DNA of 52,195 bases, from positions 1 through 52,195 of the forward strand of contig CATPCJ010000280.1 of the NCBI GenBank assembly GCA_955652915.1, read 5' to 3'. This stretch comes from an uncultured Bryobacteraceae bacterium (GTDB taxonomy: Bacteria; Acidobacteriota; Terriglobia; Bryobacterales; Bryobacteraceae). The translations under genes were made by a program, and so were the position numbers. Of the stretch, positions 7,377-15,742 are shown one piece after another (the first letter of the stretch is position 1; each line of letters begins with the position of its first letter). Below the pieces are notes generated by a model that worked only from the letters and a program-made list of their open reading frames with translations, did not search any database and was not told the DNA's origin.

Positions 7377-8419
7377 AGCGGAATATCTTCCGGTAGATGC
7401 TTGAGTTTACTCCAATTGAGCCCTTGATGAAAGGCACATCCTAAGCCCAGCGGTACAACTACTACAAATGTAACAATCCAGAGAAAGAGCGCCAACCCAG
7501 TGGCGCTCTCAAATGTTAGACCATAAATTTGCGTAAGCACCACGATGGAGACTACTTGGATACCGCCACCGATTCCTGGAATCTGGACGATGCTGCCGAA
7601 CGAAACGAACCCAAGGAATACTACTACATCTGTAATCTTAAAGGAAACCGTCGCCGGGAATGCCAGAAACAGCGTGTAGTAGCTGGCGATGATGATGCAC
7701 CATTCGATACCGGTCCACATCAGGAGCAGTGCCAGGAACGCTGCGTTGCGTGTCGCCTGCATCCCCTGGGAGAACGCCGTCAACATCTTTTCGACACGTA
7801 ACTGCCGCTCTTGCGGGAGAAACGTAAGCGCGCTTAGAATGCGCTTTTGGACGGGCCCGGCGAAATTGCGGAAAAGGATCAGGAAAATTGAGCAAAGGGC
7901 ACCTAGCGCCGTAACCAGGTATCCGCCTATCCCTAAAACCCATTGAAGGCCGGGGCCTACGGGAAGGTTATGGGTGTGGATCCGCATAAGCGCAAAGCCA
8001 AACAGGAGTAACACTACCAGCAGATCCAGCATGCGTTCCAGCAGCCAGGCCGCGACTTGCGAAGAAAACGGAATACCGGTACTGAGGGAAATAAGATAGG
8101 GCCTCACGAGTTCTCCGGCACGGCCCAGTAACACTACTGCCGTGAACCCGATGGCTGTGTCGTAGGTCAATTTCCCGATCTTTAGCTTTCGTCCGAACGG
8201 CCGAAGCATTACCTCCCAGCGTATGGCGCGGCCAAGATAGGTGAGCAGCATCAGGCACGTAGAGGCGGCCAGCCAGTTCCAGTGGATGCTGCGGAAGGTG
8301 CCCAGGAAGAGCCCCCATTGTAAGGGGGTTGCTCGCATTCTATAACCGATTGCCGCCACGACGGCTACCGTGGCCAGGCCGATCAGCAGGGCACGTTTGC
8401 GCCAATTGGCTGCTAACAT
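7373..8419 (-). CDS. Lysylphosphatidylglycerol synthase TM-region / flippase-like protein
   Basis: A 348-residue polytopic membrane protein with about eight hydrophobic helices. Features of the UPF0104/LPG_synthase_TM family are present: RAIRWEVMLRPFG after the second helix, ALLGRAGE-like text (VLLGRAGELVRPYLIS) near residue 97, and GIGGGIQVVSIVVLTQIYG in the C-terminal third. Family members include the membrane half of MprF and lipid-linked flippases. There is no aminoacyl-transferase domain here, so the substrate is unknown and lipid transport or flipping is only an inference. The stop overlaps nrdR (ATGA). The gene is divergent from the ECF sigma gene. Confidence 0.8.
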   Translation of the reverse strand: MLAANWRKRALLIGLATVAVVAAIGYRMRATPLQWGLFLGTFRSIHWNWLAASTCLMLLTYLGRAIRWEVMLRPFGRKLKIGKLTYDTAIGFTAVVLLGRAGELVRPYLISLSTGIPFSSQVAAWLLERMLDLLVVLLLFGFALMRIHTHNLPVGPGLQWVLGIGGYLVTALGALCSIFLILFRNFAGPVQKRILSALTFLPQERQLRVEKMLTAFSQGMQATRNAAFLALLLMWTGIEWCIIIASYYTLFLAFPATVSFKITDVVVFLGFVSFGSIVQIPGIGGGIQVVSIVVLTQIYGLTFESATGLALFLWIVTFVVVVPLGLGCAFHQGLNWSKLKHLPEDIPL

Positions 8420-8441
8420 AATGGTGATCTTGGATTCAAAG

Positions 8442-8467
8442 TGAACTTCTTATCATAGATCCTCGTT
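8442..8467 (+). promoter_or_regulatory. Candidate ECF-type autoregulatory promoter
   Basis: TGAACT (8442-8447), a 16-base spacer and CGTT (8464-8467). This resembles the ECF consensus known for sigma-W type factors (TGAAAC, 16 bp, CGTA). It lies just upstream of an ECF sigma gene, which often controls itself. Transcription would begin near 8473 and leave a short leader with a GGAG site. Confidence 0.42.
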
Positions 8468-8498
8468 TTCATTAGTGGAAGCAGGAGATATAGAAGTT

Positions 8499-9140
8499 AT
8501 GGCCACGGTGGCGATTTCGGCGGCAAAGTGGAGCTGGCCGTCACCCTACCCACAGGCTCGGACGAGCAACAGCTTGGATGCTGATACCCAACTCGTGGAA
8601 CGCTGTCTGAGCGGCCAGGACGCTGCTTGGGAAGAACTCGTCAAATCGCAGACCCGGCGCGTGTACTCGATCTGTTACCGCTTTACAAACAGTGACGCCG
8701 AAGCGCAGGATCTGACCCAGGACGTTTTCATGCGCGTCTTCAAGAATCTGAAAAGCTTCCGGGCCGGCGAAGGTCTATTTGTAGTATGGTTGACCAGATT
8801 GACCAGGAACCTGCTGATCGATCATTACCGGCGAACGCGGCTGGAGCGGGCGACCGAGTCGATTGAAGATCAAACCAATGTGCTCGAAGAGACGACACCA
8901 ATGCTCGCCAAGACCGATTCCATGTTGGCGGGGCGGGAAGCGAGCGAGCTGTTGCAGGCGGCTCTACAGAAACTGTCGCCGGAGCTTCGTGAGACGGTGA
9001 TTTTGCGCGACCTGGAAGAACTGGAATATCGTGAGATTGCGGAAGTGCTCAACGTTCCGGAAGGAACGGTGAAGTCGCGGCTGAATCGCGGGCGAGCTGA
9101 GCTGGCCCGGATTTTGAAGCGGCACAAGGTTCGTATATGA
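8499..9140 (+). CDS. ECF RNA polymerase sigma factor
   Basis: A 213-residue sigma-70 family ECF factor. Region 2 spans roughly residues 30-95 (VERCLSGQDAAWEELV, DAEAQDLTQDVFMRVFKNL), with the promoter-melting helix region DHYRRTRLE. Region 4 is at 140-200 (LSPELRETVILRDLEELEYR, then EIAEVLNVPEGTVKSRLNRG). ATG 8499 is chosen because GGAG lies 11 bases before it. GTG 8475 has no ribosome site and would sit at the predicted transcription start. Its stop overlaps the anti-sigma start (ATGA), and the operon runs on to 12097. Confidence 0.93.
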   Translation: MATVAISAAKWSWPSPYPQARTSNSLDADTQLVERCLSGQDAAWEELVKSQTRRVYSICYRFTNSDAEAQDLTQDVFMRVFKNLKSFRAGEGLFVVWLTRLTRNLLIDHYRRTRLERATESIEDQTNVLEETTPMLAKTDSMLAGREASELLQAALQKLSPELRETVILRDLEELEYREIAEVLNVPEGTVKSRLNRGRAELARILKRHKVRI

Positions 9141-9766
9141 CGTGCGCCGAGCTGGAAATCCTGCTGTGCGACTACGTGGACGGAACGCTCGGCGGCGCGG
9201 AGAAGACTGCCCTGGAGAGCCACTTGGCCGGATGCAGCGCGTGCGCGGAACTGGCGAAAGATGTCGCCGGCGTGACGGCGTTCATGGACACGGTTGCAAC
9301 CGCGGAGCCTCCCGCCGAGCTGCTGACCCGGATCCTGCACGTGATTCCAAACGGCCGCCATAAGCAGGACCGGCCGTCCTGGTGGCGGAGCCTGTTCGGC
9401 GGCTGGGTGAATACGGTATTGTCGCCCCGCTACGCCATGGGTATGGCGATGACCGTTCTATCGTTTTCGATGATCGCGAAGTTCGCCCACATTGAGCCGC
9501 GCAAGTTTACGCAGGCGGATTTGGATCCGGTGAAGATTTGGGCGGTTGTCGACGATCGCGCGCATCGATCCTGGGATCGGGCGGTGAAGTACTACGACAA
9601 TCTGCGGCTGGTAATCGAAATCCAGTCGCGATTAAAGGAATGGACGGATCAGGACGCAGGCCAGGCGGCCGAGAGCGGCAAAGAAGGTAATAAGCAAAAC
9701 GATAAGCAGCATTCGCAAGGCAGCGGGCAGAAGCCGGAAGCCGGAACGAATCAGAAGAGGAACTAA
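9137..9766 (+). CDS. Anti-sigma factor with zf-HC2 zinc finger
   Basis: A 209-residue single-pass membrane protein. The N-terminus has the zinc-binding anti-sigma pattern: C3, then LCDYVDGTLGG, then H-x3-C-x2-C (SHLAGCSACAEL, around residues 30-38). This clamps ECF sigma factors. A membrane helix is around 93-112 (YAMGMAMTVLSFSMIAKFA). The periplasmic/C-terminal tail is Gln-, Lys- and Asn-rich (GKEGNKQNDKQHSQGSGQK). It is translationally coupled to the sigma gene (4-bp overlap), so it is almost certainly that factor's cognate anti-sigma. Confidence 0.88.
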   Translation: MTCAELEILLCDYVDGTLGGAEKTALESHLAGCSACAELAKDVAGVTAFMDTVATAEPPAELLTRILHVIPNGRHKQDRPSWWRSLFGGWVNTVLSPRYAMGMAMTVLSFSMIAKFAHIEPRKFTQADLDPVKIWAVVDDRAHRSWDRAVKYYDNLRLVIEIQSRLKEWTDQDAGQAAESGKEGNKQNDKQHSQGSGQKPEAGTNQKRN

Positions 9767-9769
9767 ATC

Positions 9770-10471
9770 ATGAATTGCATGAATCATCCGGATATCGCGG
9801 CGGTGGCCTACTGCCGCACCTGTGGAAAGGCACTTTGCGAAACGTGTCAACGAACTGCCCAGGGAACGGTTTTTTGTCAGGAGCATGTGCCGGCGTTTAC
9901 CGGCGCCGCACCGCCCGATCCCTCGCCGTATACGGCGCCTCGCGCCACGCCGCCACCGCTGGCCGACCCCGGCGCTTCACCCGGGCTCGCTTTCCTGCTT
10001 GGTCTTATTCCCGGCGTGGGCGCCATTTACAACGGCCAGTACGTCAAGGGCCTGATCCACGTGGTAGTGCTCGGCGTGCTTATCAGCATAGTCAGCAACG
10101 GCGACAATGGCGGCCTGGAACCGCTGTTCTCAATGATGATCGGCGTGTGGGTGTTTTACATGGCGTTCGAGGCATATCACACCGCTAAGAAGCGTCTGAT
10201 GGGACAACCGGTGGATGAATTCTCGAGCCTGGTATCGTTGCGCGGCCAGCCGTCTCATTTTCCCGTCGCGCCGGCGGTTCTGATCGCCGTGGGGCTGCTG
10301 TTCCTGCTGAACAACATGGAAATTATCCGCTTCAGTCAGATCATTCGCTATTGGCCGGTGGCTTTGATCGCCTTGGGCGCGTACATGCTTTACGAGCGCG
10401 TTTCAACGACCGCCCAGCACGGCAATTCCGGCCCCGGTCCCATAGGGGAGGCCACACATGAACGACACTAG
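9770..10471 (+). CDS. Zinc-ribbon (B-box-like) membrane protein with LiaI/LiaF-like tail
   Basis: A 233-residue protein. The N-terminus is a B-box-like zinc module (CMNHPDIAAVAYCRTCGKAL, then CETCQ and FCQEH). A Pro-rich linker follows. A membrane segment with TM2-like sequence (GLAFLLGLIPGVGAIYNGQY) and two further helices come next. The C-terminal pair (APAVLIAVGLLFLLNN and IIRYWPVALIALGAYMLYE) has the pattern of the LiaI-LiaF transmembrane family (DUF5668-like). The gene starts 3 bp after the anti-sigma stop. It probably serves the envelope-stress function of the operon; the exact role is unknown. Confidence 0.72.
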   Translation: MNCMNHPDIAAVAYCRTCGKALCETCQRTAQGTVFCQEHVPAFTGAAPPDPSPYTAPRATPPPLADPGASPGLAFLLGLIPGVGAIYNGQYVKGLIHVVVLGVLISIVSNGDNGGLEPLFSMMIGVWVFYMAFEAYHTAKKRLMGQPVDEFSSLVSLRGQPSHFPVAPAVLIAVGLLFLLNNMEIIRFSQIIRYWPVALIALGAYMLYERVSTTAQHGNSGPGPIGEATHERH

Positions 10472-10679
10472 CGCCAGTTTGATTCAAGCCGTCCGCGGAC
10501 CGCTCATGCTGATCACGCTGGGAACGCTGGTGGCGATGGACTATTGGGGAGTGTATGGCTTCCCGCGCACTTGGCCGATCCTGATAATCCTGTTCGGGAT
10601 TTTGAAACTGCTGGAAAAGATTGTCGCCCGGCCACATCCATATCCCGATAACCGGCCACCCGGAGGGAGCGTTATATGA
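10458..10679 (+). CDS. Small LiaI/LiaF-type membrane protein
   Basis: A 73-residue protein with two hydrophobic helices (PLMLITLGTLVAMDYW and FPRTWPILIILFGILKLLE). The spacing and the 'RTWPILIILFG' turn match the C-terminal pair in the preceding protein, so it is a compact copy of the same LiaI/LiaF-like module. It overlaps the preceding gene by 14 bp, has a strong GGGGAGG ribosome site six bases before the ATG, and overlaps the next gene by ATGA. This tight packing supports it as a real gene despite its size. Confidence 0.75.
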   Translation: MNDTSASLIQAVRGPLMLITLGTLVAMDYWGVYGFPRTWPILIILFGILKLLEKIVARPHPYPDNRPPGGSVI

Positions 10680-12097
10680 AAAAGGGTTCGGTGATTGGGC
10701 CGCTGATTCTGATCGGAATCGGCGCTCTCTTCCTGTTGCGAAATCTGTGGCCGGATATTCAAATGGCGGATTTCATCTCCCGCTATTGGCCGTTCGTGCT
10801 GATCGCCTGGGGCACCTTGCGGCTGGTGGAAATTCTGATGTGGGCCATCATGTCCAAGCCAATTCCGAGAAACGGAATCTCGGGCGGCGAGTGGGTGCTG
10901 GTCCTGCTGATCTGCATCGTCGGCGGCACCATGTATACGGTGCGTCACTATGCTCCCTGGATACCTACCAGCCGTGCTTGGCACGGCATGGTAGTGGATA
11001 TGGGCGAGAACTACGACTACACCTTCGTGCCCGCTGAGAAACCCTGCGCCAAAGGCTGCCGCGTGCTGATAGAGAATTTCCGGGGCAATGCCAAGATTAC
11101 CGGATCGAAGGATGCCACTACCGTCAGGGCCAGCGGACGCGAAACCATTCGTTCCTTCCAGCAGGCCGATGCCGACAAGGCCAACAAGGAAACTCAGCTC
11201 GAGTTAGTGCAGCAGGGCGACGAAGTAATCGTGCGCACCAATCAGGATCACGTGAGCGACCGGATGCGGGTTTCCGCCGATCTGGAGATCACGGTTCCCA
11301 TCGGCTCCTCCATTGAGGGTCATGGACGCCTGGGTGATTTCGATATTCAGAACATTACCGGAGCTGTGGATATCAATAGCGATAATGCCGGCGTGCGTCT
11401 GGAAAACATCGGCGGCAATGTCCACGTCGATCTGCGGAGGAGCGACATCATTCGCGCGACCGACGTGAAGGGGAACGTGGATCTCAAAGGCCGCGGACAG
11501 GATGTCGAGCTGCAGAACATCCAGGGACAGGTGACCGTAGGCGGCACCTACACCGGTCAAATTCAACTTCGTAATCTCGCGCAGCCGCTGCGTTATGAAG
11601 ATCCGCAAATCACGCTGAACCTGGAGAAGCTGCCGGGCCAGGTGCATATGGGACTGGGCGAGTTCACCGCCGACAACGTAGTTGGCCCCATCCGCTTGAG
11701 CGCGCGTTCGAGGGATATCAATCTCTCGGATTTCACGCAATCGCTGGATCTGACGCTGGAGCGGGGCGACATCACCCTTCGCCCCGGCAAGATTGTGCCG
11801 AAGGTGGAAGTGCACACGCGCTCCGGCGACATTGACCTGGCGCTGCCGGCGGGCGCGAAATTCGACCTGAAGGCTTCCACCGATCGTGGCGAAGCCCACA
11901 ACGACTACGGCGCGCCGCTGACAGTGGACGATGCGCATCGCGGCGCCGCCATCGTGGGAACGTCGGGCGGTGGTCCGCAATTGCGTTTGGAAACCGGCCG
12001 CGGCACGGTAACGGTGCGCAAGTCGAGTTCGGAAGATGTGACCTTCCCGAATATTCCGACACCGCCAGCGGCTCCGAAAGCGCCGTTAAAGCAATAG
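10676..12097 (+). CDS. LiaI/LiaF-like membrane plus DUF4097-type beta-solenoid protein
   Basis: A 473-residue protein. The N-terminus has the membrane pair seen in its two neighbours (GPLILIGIGALFLLRNLWPD, YWPFVLIAWGTLRLVEILM) and a third helix (EWVLVLLICIVGGTMYTV). From about residue 120 to 450 runs a repetitive beta domain with recurring 'GDI/GNV.. .. L..I.G.V' blocks, for example DFDIQNITGAVDINSDNAGV, as in DUF4097/DUF2807 proteins. The C-terminus is Pro/Ala/Lys-rich. Such domains sit in sigma/anti-sigma and Lia-type stress operons and are thought to sense or buffer envelope damage. A terminator follows at 12178. Confidence 0.75.
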   Translation: MKKGSVIGPLILIGIGALFLLRNLWPDIQMADFISRYWPFVLIAWGTLRLVEILMWAIMSKPIPRNGISGGEWVLVLLICIVGGTMYTVRHYAPWIPTSRAWHGMVVDMGENYDYTFVPAEKPCAKGCRVLIENFRGNAKITGSKDATTVRASGRETIRSFQQADADKANKETQLELVQQGDEVIVRTNQDHVSDRMRVSADLEITVPIGSSIEGHGRLGDFDIQNITGAVDINSDNAGVRLENIGGNVHVDLRRSDIIRATDVKGNVDLKGRGQDVELQNIQGQVTVGGTYTGQIQLRNLAQPLRYEDPQITLNLEKLPGQVHMGLGEFTADNVVGPIRLSARSRDINLSDFTQSLDLTLERGDITLRPGKIVPKVEVHTRSGDIDLALPAGAKFDLKASTDRGEAHNDYGAPLTVDDAHRGAAIVGTSGGGPQLRLETGRGTVTVRKSSSEDVTFPNIPTPPAAPKAPLKQ

Positions 12098-12177
12098 AAC
12101 CGCAGCTACCCACTCTCGGAATCAATCCGGCGCCCGGAGAAGCGTTGGGGCGCCCTTGTCGATGCCGTGGGATTGCC

Positions 12178-12204
12178 GGCCAGTCCGACACTGGCCTAAT
12201 TTTT
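12178..12204 (+). terminator. Rho-independent terminator of the sigma operon
   Basis: Perfect 7-bp stem GGCCAGT (12178-12184) / ACTGGCC (12190-12196) with a 5-base loop, followed by TAATTTTT. It lies 80 bp after the last gene of the ECF operon. Confidence 0.8.
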
Positions 12205-12544
12205 GGGCTCGTTATTTGATCACCCCAAGCATCTGACCGACTCACGGAGCGCGAAGAACGCGTAGCGTCCCCTACCCTGATGCGCCAGTCCCTAGGTGGA
12301 TAAGAAATCGCTCGAACGGACGCAGGTAAAACCGAGCCTCTTAGGGCCCCAGAGGTTGTTCGGAATCAAAACTATTCAGAAAATGATGAAACAGACCGCT
12401 AACAAACAACACGAGTGGAATATAAGCGAGGGTGTCCAGAAAACCCAAAGCGGAAATCCTGGCTTAGATGTCCGAACCGTGCGCTGAATGCGTGGGCTGG
12501 GCAACCGGCGTACGCGTCTCGCCTGTCGGACCAAAGGAGAAAGT
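12205..12544 (+). other. Gene-free leader with possible RNA structure
   Basis: No convincing coding frame. The 63-codon frame starting at 12296 has no ribosome site or recognisable content. The last 75 bases can form a closed structure: GTCCGA (12470-12475) pairs perfectly with TCGGAC (12526-12531), and the latter lies just before the AAAGGAG ribosome site of the secreted protein gene. It does not match a riboswitch class I know. Confidence 0.35.
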
Positions 12545-13258
12545 ATGTCTATTCATTGGAAAACCCAAGTCGCGCGCTGGCACGCCGCGACCGTTCTCGG
12601 TATTGCCATGCTGGTGTCAGGCCAGCAGGCGCAGGCGCAAGCTCAAGCCAGGCGACCACCCACCACTGCGGATCGGACACGCGTTCTGGAAGCGATCGGA
12701 AAGGGGGATTTTGTAGGCGCGGAGAAGCTCATGCAGAGTTTGGAGGCTGCGTTGCCGCCGGGCGCCCCCGCCGCGGCTCCCACGGACGGCGGCTCCACTT
12801 ACTACGAGGAGATCAAAGCCTGCGGATTCTACCCGCAGGAGACACGGCTCGAATGTATCATCGAGATCAAGCAGCCCAACGGATATGCCGGACCCGTAGG
12901 CTCCTTCGGGTCCGTAGAGCATGTCTACTTCTGCATCGACTACGACAATAACGGAGTGTTCACTCAATTCGAATCAGCCGGTCAGGGCAGCGTCCAGATG
13001 CACGACGAATCGGCTGGCGCCAGGCCGCCATGGCAGTATGCGATCTATCGGGATTTCAATCCGTTCGGTGCGCTGGGCAGTGGTCCTGGTCCTTTGCGGA
13101 CGGCGCCCAACGGGGCCAACGCGCCAACTACCACGAACGCGCCTACAAAAACGGTGCGGGCGATTCTATCGTGGTTCTCCGCCCCCACGGGTTGCAACTT
13201 CCAACCGATTTGGGGAAACATCGTGCAGTTTCGGATCCGCTTCGATCCGATCCGCTGA
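12545..13258 (+). CDS. Secreted hypothetical protein
   Basis: A 237-residue exported protein. I start at ATG 12545, which has AAAGGAG eight bases upstream and gives a good signal peptide (ARWHAATVLGIAMLVSGQQA, then AQAQAQ). An upstream ATG at 12488 would add 19 unlikely residues. The mature part begins with a short helical region (TRVLEAIGKGDFVGAEKLMQ). A beta-rich domain with paired cysteines follows (IKACGFYPQETRLECIIEIK, FCIDYDNNGVFT) and it ends with CNFQPIWGNIVQFRIRFDP. I do not recognise the family. CIDYDNNGVFT resembles an extracellular Ca-binding loop, but that is only a resemblance. Confidence 0.62.
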   Translation: MSIHWKTQVARWHAATVLGIAMLVSGQQAQAQAQARRPPTTADRTRVLEAIGKGDFVGAEKLMQSLEAALPPGAPAAAPTDGGSTYYEEIKACGFYPQETRLECIIEIKQPNGYAGPVGSFGSVEHVYFCIDYDNNGVFTQFESAGQGSVQMHDESAGARPPWQYAIYRDFNPFGALGSGPGPLRTAPNGANAPTTTNAPTKTVRAILSWFSAPTGCNFQPIWGNIVQFRIRFDPIR

Positions 13259-13295
13259 TGCGCGTCGCATACTTGAACAGGTCGCGTGAGCTTCT

Positions 13296-13336
13296 GGCGT
13301 AGGTGGGCAGCACCCTGGGCGAGGCCCACCCACGCC
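13296..13336. repeat. Large hairpin after secreted-protein gene
   Basis: GGCGTAGGTGGGC (13296-13308) and GCCCACCCACGCC (13324-13336) form a 13-bp stem with one mismatch and a 15-base loop, 37 bp beyond the stop at 13258. There is no T-run, so it is not a classical terminator. It may be a REP-like element; only one copy is in this window. The rest of 13259-13557 holds nothing coding that I can support. Confidence 0.6.
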
Positions 13337-13557
13337 TACACAAGCGACGGCGTATTGAAGAGCAACGTCGAGAGCAGCTTCAGAAAGAGCTTCTCCTCAG
13401 GGGCAAGCGGAAACGCCGTCCAAAGGCCAACAAGCGCAGCGGGGGCGAACGCCTCTCGAACGCTACGCGTTCACCCACATAGAACTAGGACACCAAAAAC
13501 CGCACACAACCTGCTTGCCTGTATTATTATTAGTCTGATCAGGAGCAAACCCAAAAT

Positions 13558-15630
13558 ATGCGTTCAAGCAGAACAACCGGCCTCGTAGCCGGCTGCGTGT
13601 TGATGGCCCTAACAGCCTCAGCCCAATTTCATCCGAAGAATACCGAATGGCCGACTTACAACGCGGATCTGGCCGGGTCAAGATACCGGCCGTTGGATCA
13701 GATCAACGCATCCAACTTCAGCAAACTCGAGGTCGCCTGGCGATTCAAGACAGACAGTATCGGCAACCGTCCGGAATATAAGTTGGAAGGCACGCCGCTC
13801 ATGGTAAACGGCGTCGTGTACACCACCGCTGGATCGCGCCGGGCAGCGATCGCCTTGGACGCCGCCACCGGAGAACTGCTCTGGGTGCACGGTGAGCACG
13901 AAGGCGCGCGCGGCGCCGCTGCTCCCCGGCAGTTGTCCGGACGCGGCCTGGCGTATTGGTCCGACGGAAAGGAAGAACGGATTCTGTACGTGACGCCGGG
14001 CTATCGCCTCATCGCGCTCGACGCCAAGACGGGCGGCCTCGTCACGTCCTTCGGCAAGGGCGGCGCGGTGGATCTGAAACTCGAGGACGACCAAACTATG
14101 TTCCCGGATCTCACCACCGGTGAGATCGGCTACCAGACCGCGCCCGTGGTGGCGAAGGACACCATCATTATCGGCGCGGCGTTCCGCGAAGGTATGACGC
14201 CCAAGAGCATGCGCAACAACAAAGGATATGTGCGCGGCTTCGACGTCCGCACCGGCAAGCGCCTGTGGATCTTCCACACCATCCCCATGAAAGGCGAATT
14301 CGGCTACGACACCTGGGAAAACGGATCGGCCGAGTACACCGGCAACACCGGCGTCTGGACGCAGATTTCCGTCGATGAAGAGCTGGGCCTGGTTTACCTG
14401 CCTGTGGAATCGCCCACTGGCGACTACTACGGTGGACATCGGCCGGGTAACAATCTTTTTGGCGAGAGCCTGGTTTGCGTCGACCTGAAGACTGGTGTGC
14501 GCAAGTGGCATTTCCAGTTGGTGCATCATCCACTTTGGGACATGGATATTTCCTCGGCGCCGCTGCTGGCCGACATCACGGTCGACGGGAAAACGATCAA
14601 AGCCGTGGCGCAGCCCACCAAGCAAGGCCTCCTCTATGTGTTCGACCGGGTGACCGGAAAGCCGGTGTGGCCCATCGAAGAGCGGCCAGTGGAGAAGGGC
14701 AATACGCCGGGCGAGTGGTATTCGCCGACGCAGCCGTTCCCCACCAAACCGCCAGCCTATAGCCGCAATGGCGTAACGCCCGACGTGTTGATCGACTTCA
14801 CTCCGGCCATGCACGATCAAGCTTTGACGATCGTGTCGAAGTATCACCTGGGGCCCGTCTTCACGCCGCCCACCGCGGGCAAGGTGGGAGGTCCGCTGGC
14901 GACGCTTACTTTGGGCACCGCGGCCGGTGGAACGAATTGGCCGGGCGGCTCCTACGATCCGGAAACACATACGGTGTACGCCTATGCATGCAACTCGTGC
15001 CTGGTGCCGATCGGGCTGGTTCCGGCTCCGAAAGAAATCTCGGACATGAACTATATCTCGGGGATCGCCGGACAGCAGGTACGCATCGCGCGGGGCCCCG
15101 GTGAAAACTCCGGCGCCGATTCGCCGCTTCCCACTCGAACGCCGCCGGCCGCTGCTCCGGCTGGTGGTGGAGGCGGCGGTGGCGGATTCATTCCGCTCAG
15201 TGTCCAGGGTCTGCCGCTGATCAAGCCGCCTTACGGGACCATCTCGGCCATCAATCTGGACCGTGGCGAGATCGTGTGGCAAGTGCCGCACGGCGACACC
15301 CCGGATGCGATCCGCAACAACCCCGCTCTAAAAGGAATTGACATTGGACACACCGGACAAGGCGGCTACAACATCGGCACATTGATCACGAAAACTCTGG
15401 TGATCGCGGGCGACGGACAGGTCACCACCACGGCGGATCATCCGCGCGGCGCGATGTTGCGCGCCTATGACAAAGCCACCGGCAAAGAGGTGGGCGCGGT
15501 CTTCATGCCGGCTCCGCAGAGCGGCTCCCCCATGACCTACATGGTGAATGGGAAGCAGTACATCATTGTGGCTGTAAGTGGTGGCGCATACTCGGGTGAA
15601 TACATCGCGTACACGCTTCCGTCCGAGTAG
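13558..15630 (+). CDS. PQQ-dependent quinoprotein dehydrogenase
   Basis: A 690-residue exported eight-bladed beta-propeller dehydrogenase of the glucose/alcohol quinoprotein type. A signal peptide (TGLVAGCVLMALTASAQ) is followed by the family opening EWPTYNADLAGSRYRPLDQI. Propeller repeats of the W-motif kind recur: AIALDAATGELLWVHGEH, VRGFDVRTGKRLWIFHTIP, AINLDRGEIVWQVPHGDTP. A Gly-rich loop (AGGGGGGGGFIP) near residue 540 precedes the last blades. No cytochrome c motif (CxxCH) is present, so electrons must leave to a separate acceptor. PQQ would be bound in the propeller centre; the substrate cannot be read. An AGGAG lies 12 bases upstream of the ATG. No PQQ-synthesis gene is nearby. Confidence 0.85.
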   Translation: MRSSRTTGLVAGCVLMALTASAQFHPKNTEWPTYNADLAGSRYRPLDQINASNFSKLEVAWRFKTDSIGNRPEYKLEGTPLMVNGVVYTTAGSRRAAIALDAATGELLWVHGEHEGARGAAAPRQLSGRGLAYWSDGKEERILYVTPGYRLIALDAKTGGLVTSFGKGGAVDLKLEDDQTMFPDLTTGEIGYQTAPVVAKDTIIIGAAFREGMTPKSMRNNKGYVRGFDVRTGKRLWIFHTIPMKGEFGYDTWENGSAEYTGNTGVWTQISVDEELGLVYLPVESPTGDYYGGHRPGNNLFGESLVCVDLKTGVRKWHFQLVHHPLWDMDISSAPLLADITVDGKTIKAVAQPTKQGLLYVFDRVTGKPVWPIEERPVEKGNTPGEWYSPTQPFPTKPPAYSRNGVTPDVLIDFTPAMHDQALTIVSKYHLGPVFTPPTAGKVGGPLATLTLGTAAGGTNWPGGSYDPETHTVYAYACNSCLVPIGLVPAPKEISDMNYISGIAGQQVRIARGPGENSGADSPLPTRTPPAAAPAGGGGGGGGFIPLSVQGLPLIKPPYGTISAINLDRGEIVWQVPHGDTPDAIRNNPALKGIDIGHTGQGGYNIGTLITKTLVIAGDGQVTTTADHPRGAMLRAYDKATGKEVGAVFMPAPQSGSPMTYMVNGKQYIIVAVSGGAYSGEYIAYTLPSE

Positions 15631-15637
15631 ATTAGAG

Positions 15638-15739
15638 GTGGCGCGGCCTCTCAGGCTGCTGCATCGAGATTCGTCTCGATGCTCGGGAGAAGAGCCTCGA
15701 GACGAGTCTCGAGGCCGCAGACACGAGTGTCCGCGCCAC
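15638..15739 (+). repeat. Dispersed palindromic repeat, copy A
   Basis: A 102-bp element bounded by perfect 9-bp inverted ends (GTGGCGCGG ... CCGCGCCAC). It contains two further hairpins: a 9-bp stem at 15661-15682 (GCATCGAGA/TCTCGATGC) and a 10-bp stem at 15694-15715 (GCCTCGAGAC/GTCTCGAGGC). It fills the gap between two convergent genes. Copies B (21124-21236, reversed) and C (26942-27047, same orientation) have the same architecture. Confidence 0.88.
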
Positions 15740-15742
15740 GTC

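Noticed and set aside
12296..12487. 63-codon frame in the leader before the secreted protein
   Set aside because: Starts at GTG with no ribosome site, no recognisable content, and overlaps the possible structured leader.
13678..15291. 537-codon open frame opposite the PQQ dehydrogenase
   Set aside because: A shadow of a GC-rich gene: rich in Arg and His with no recognisable domain, while the plus strand has clear propeller motifs.
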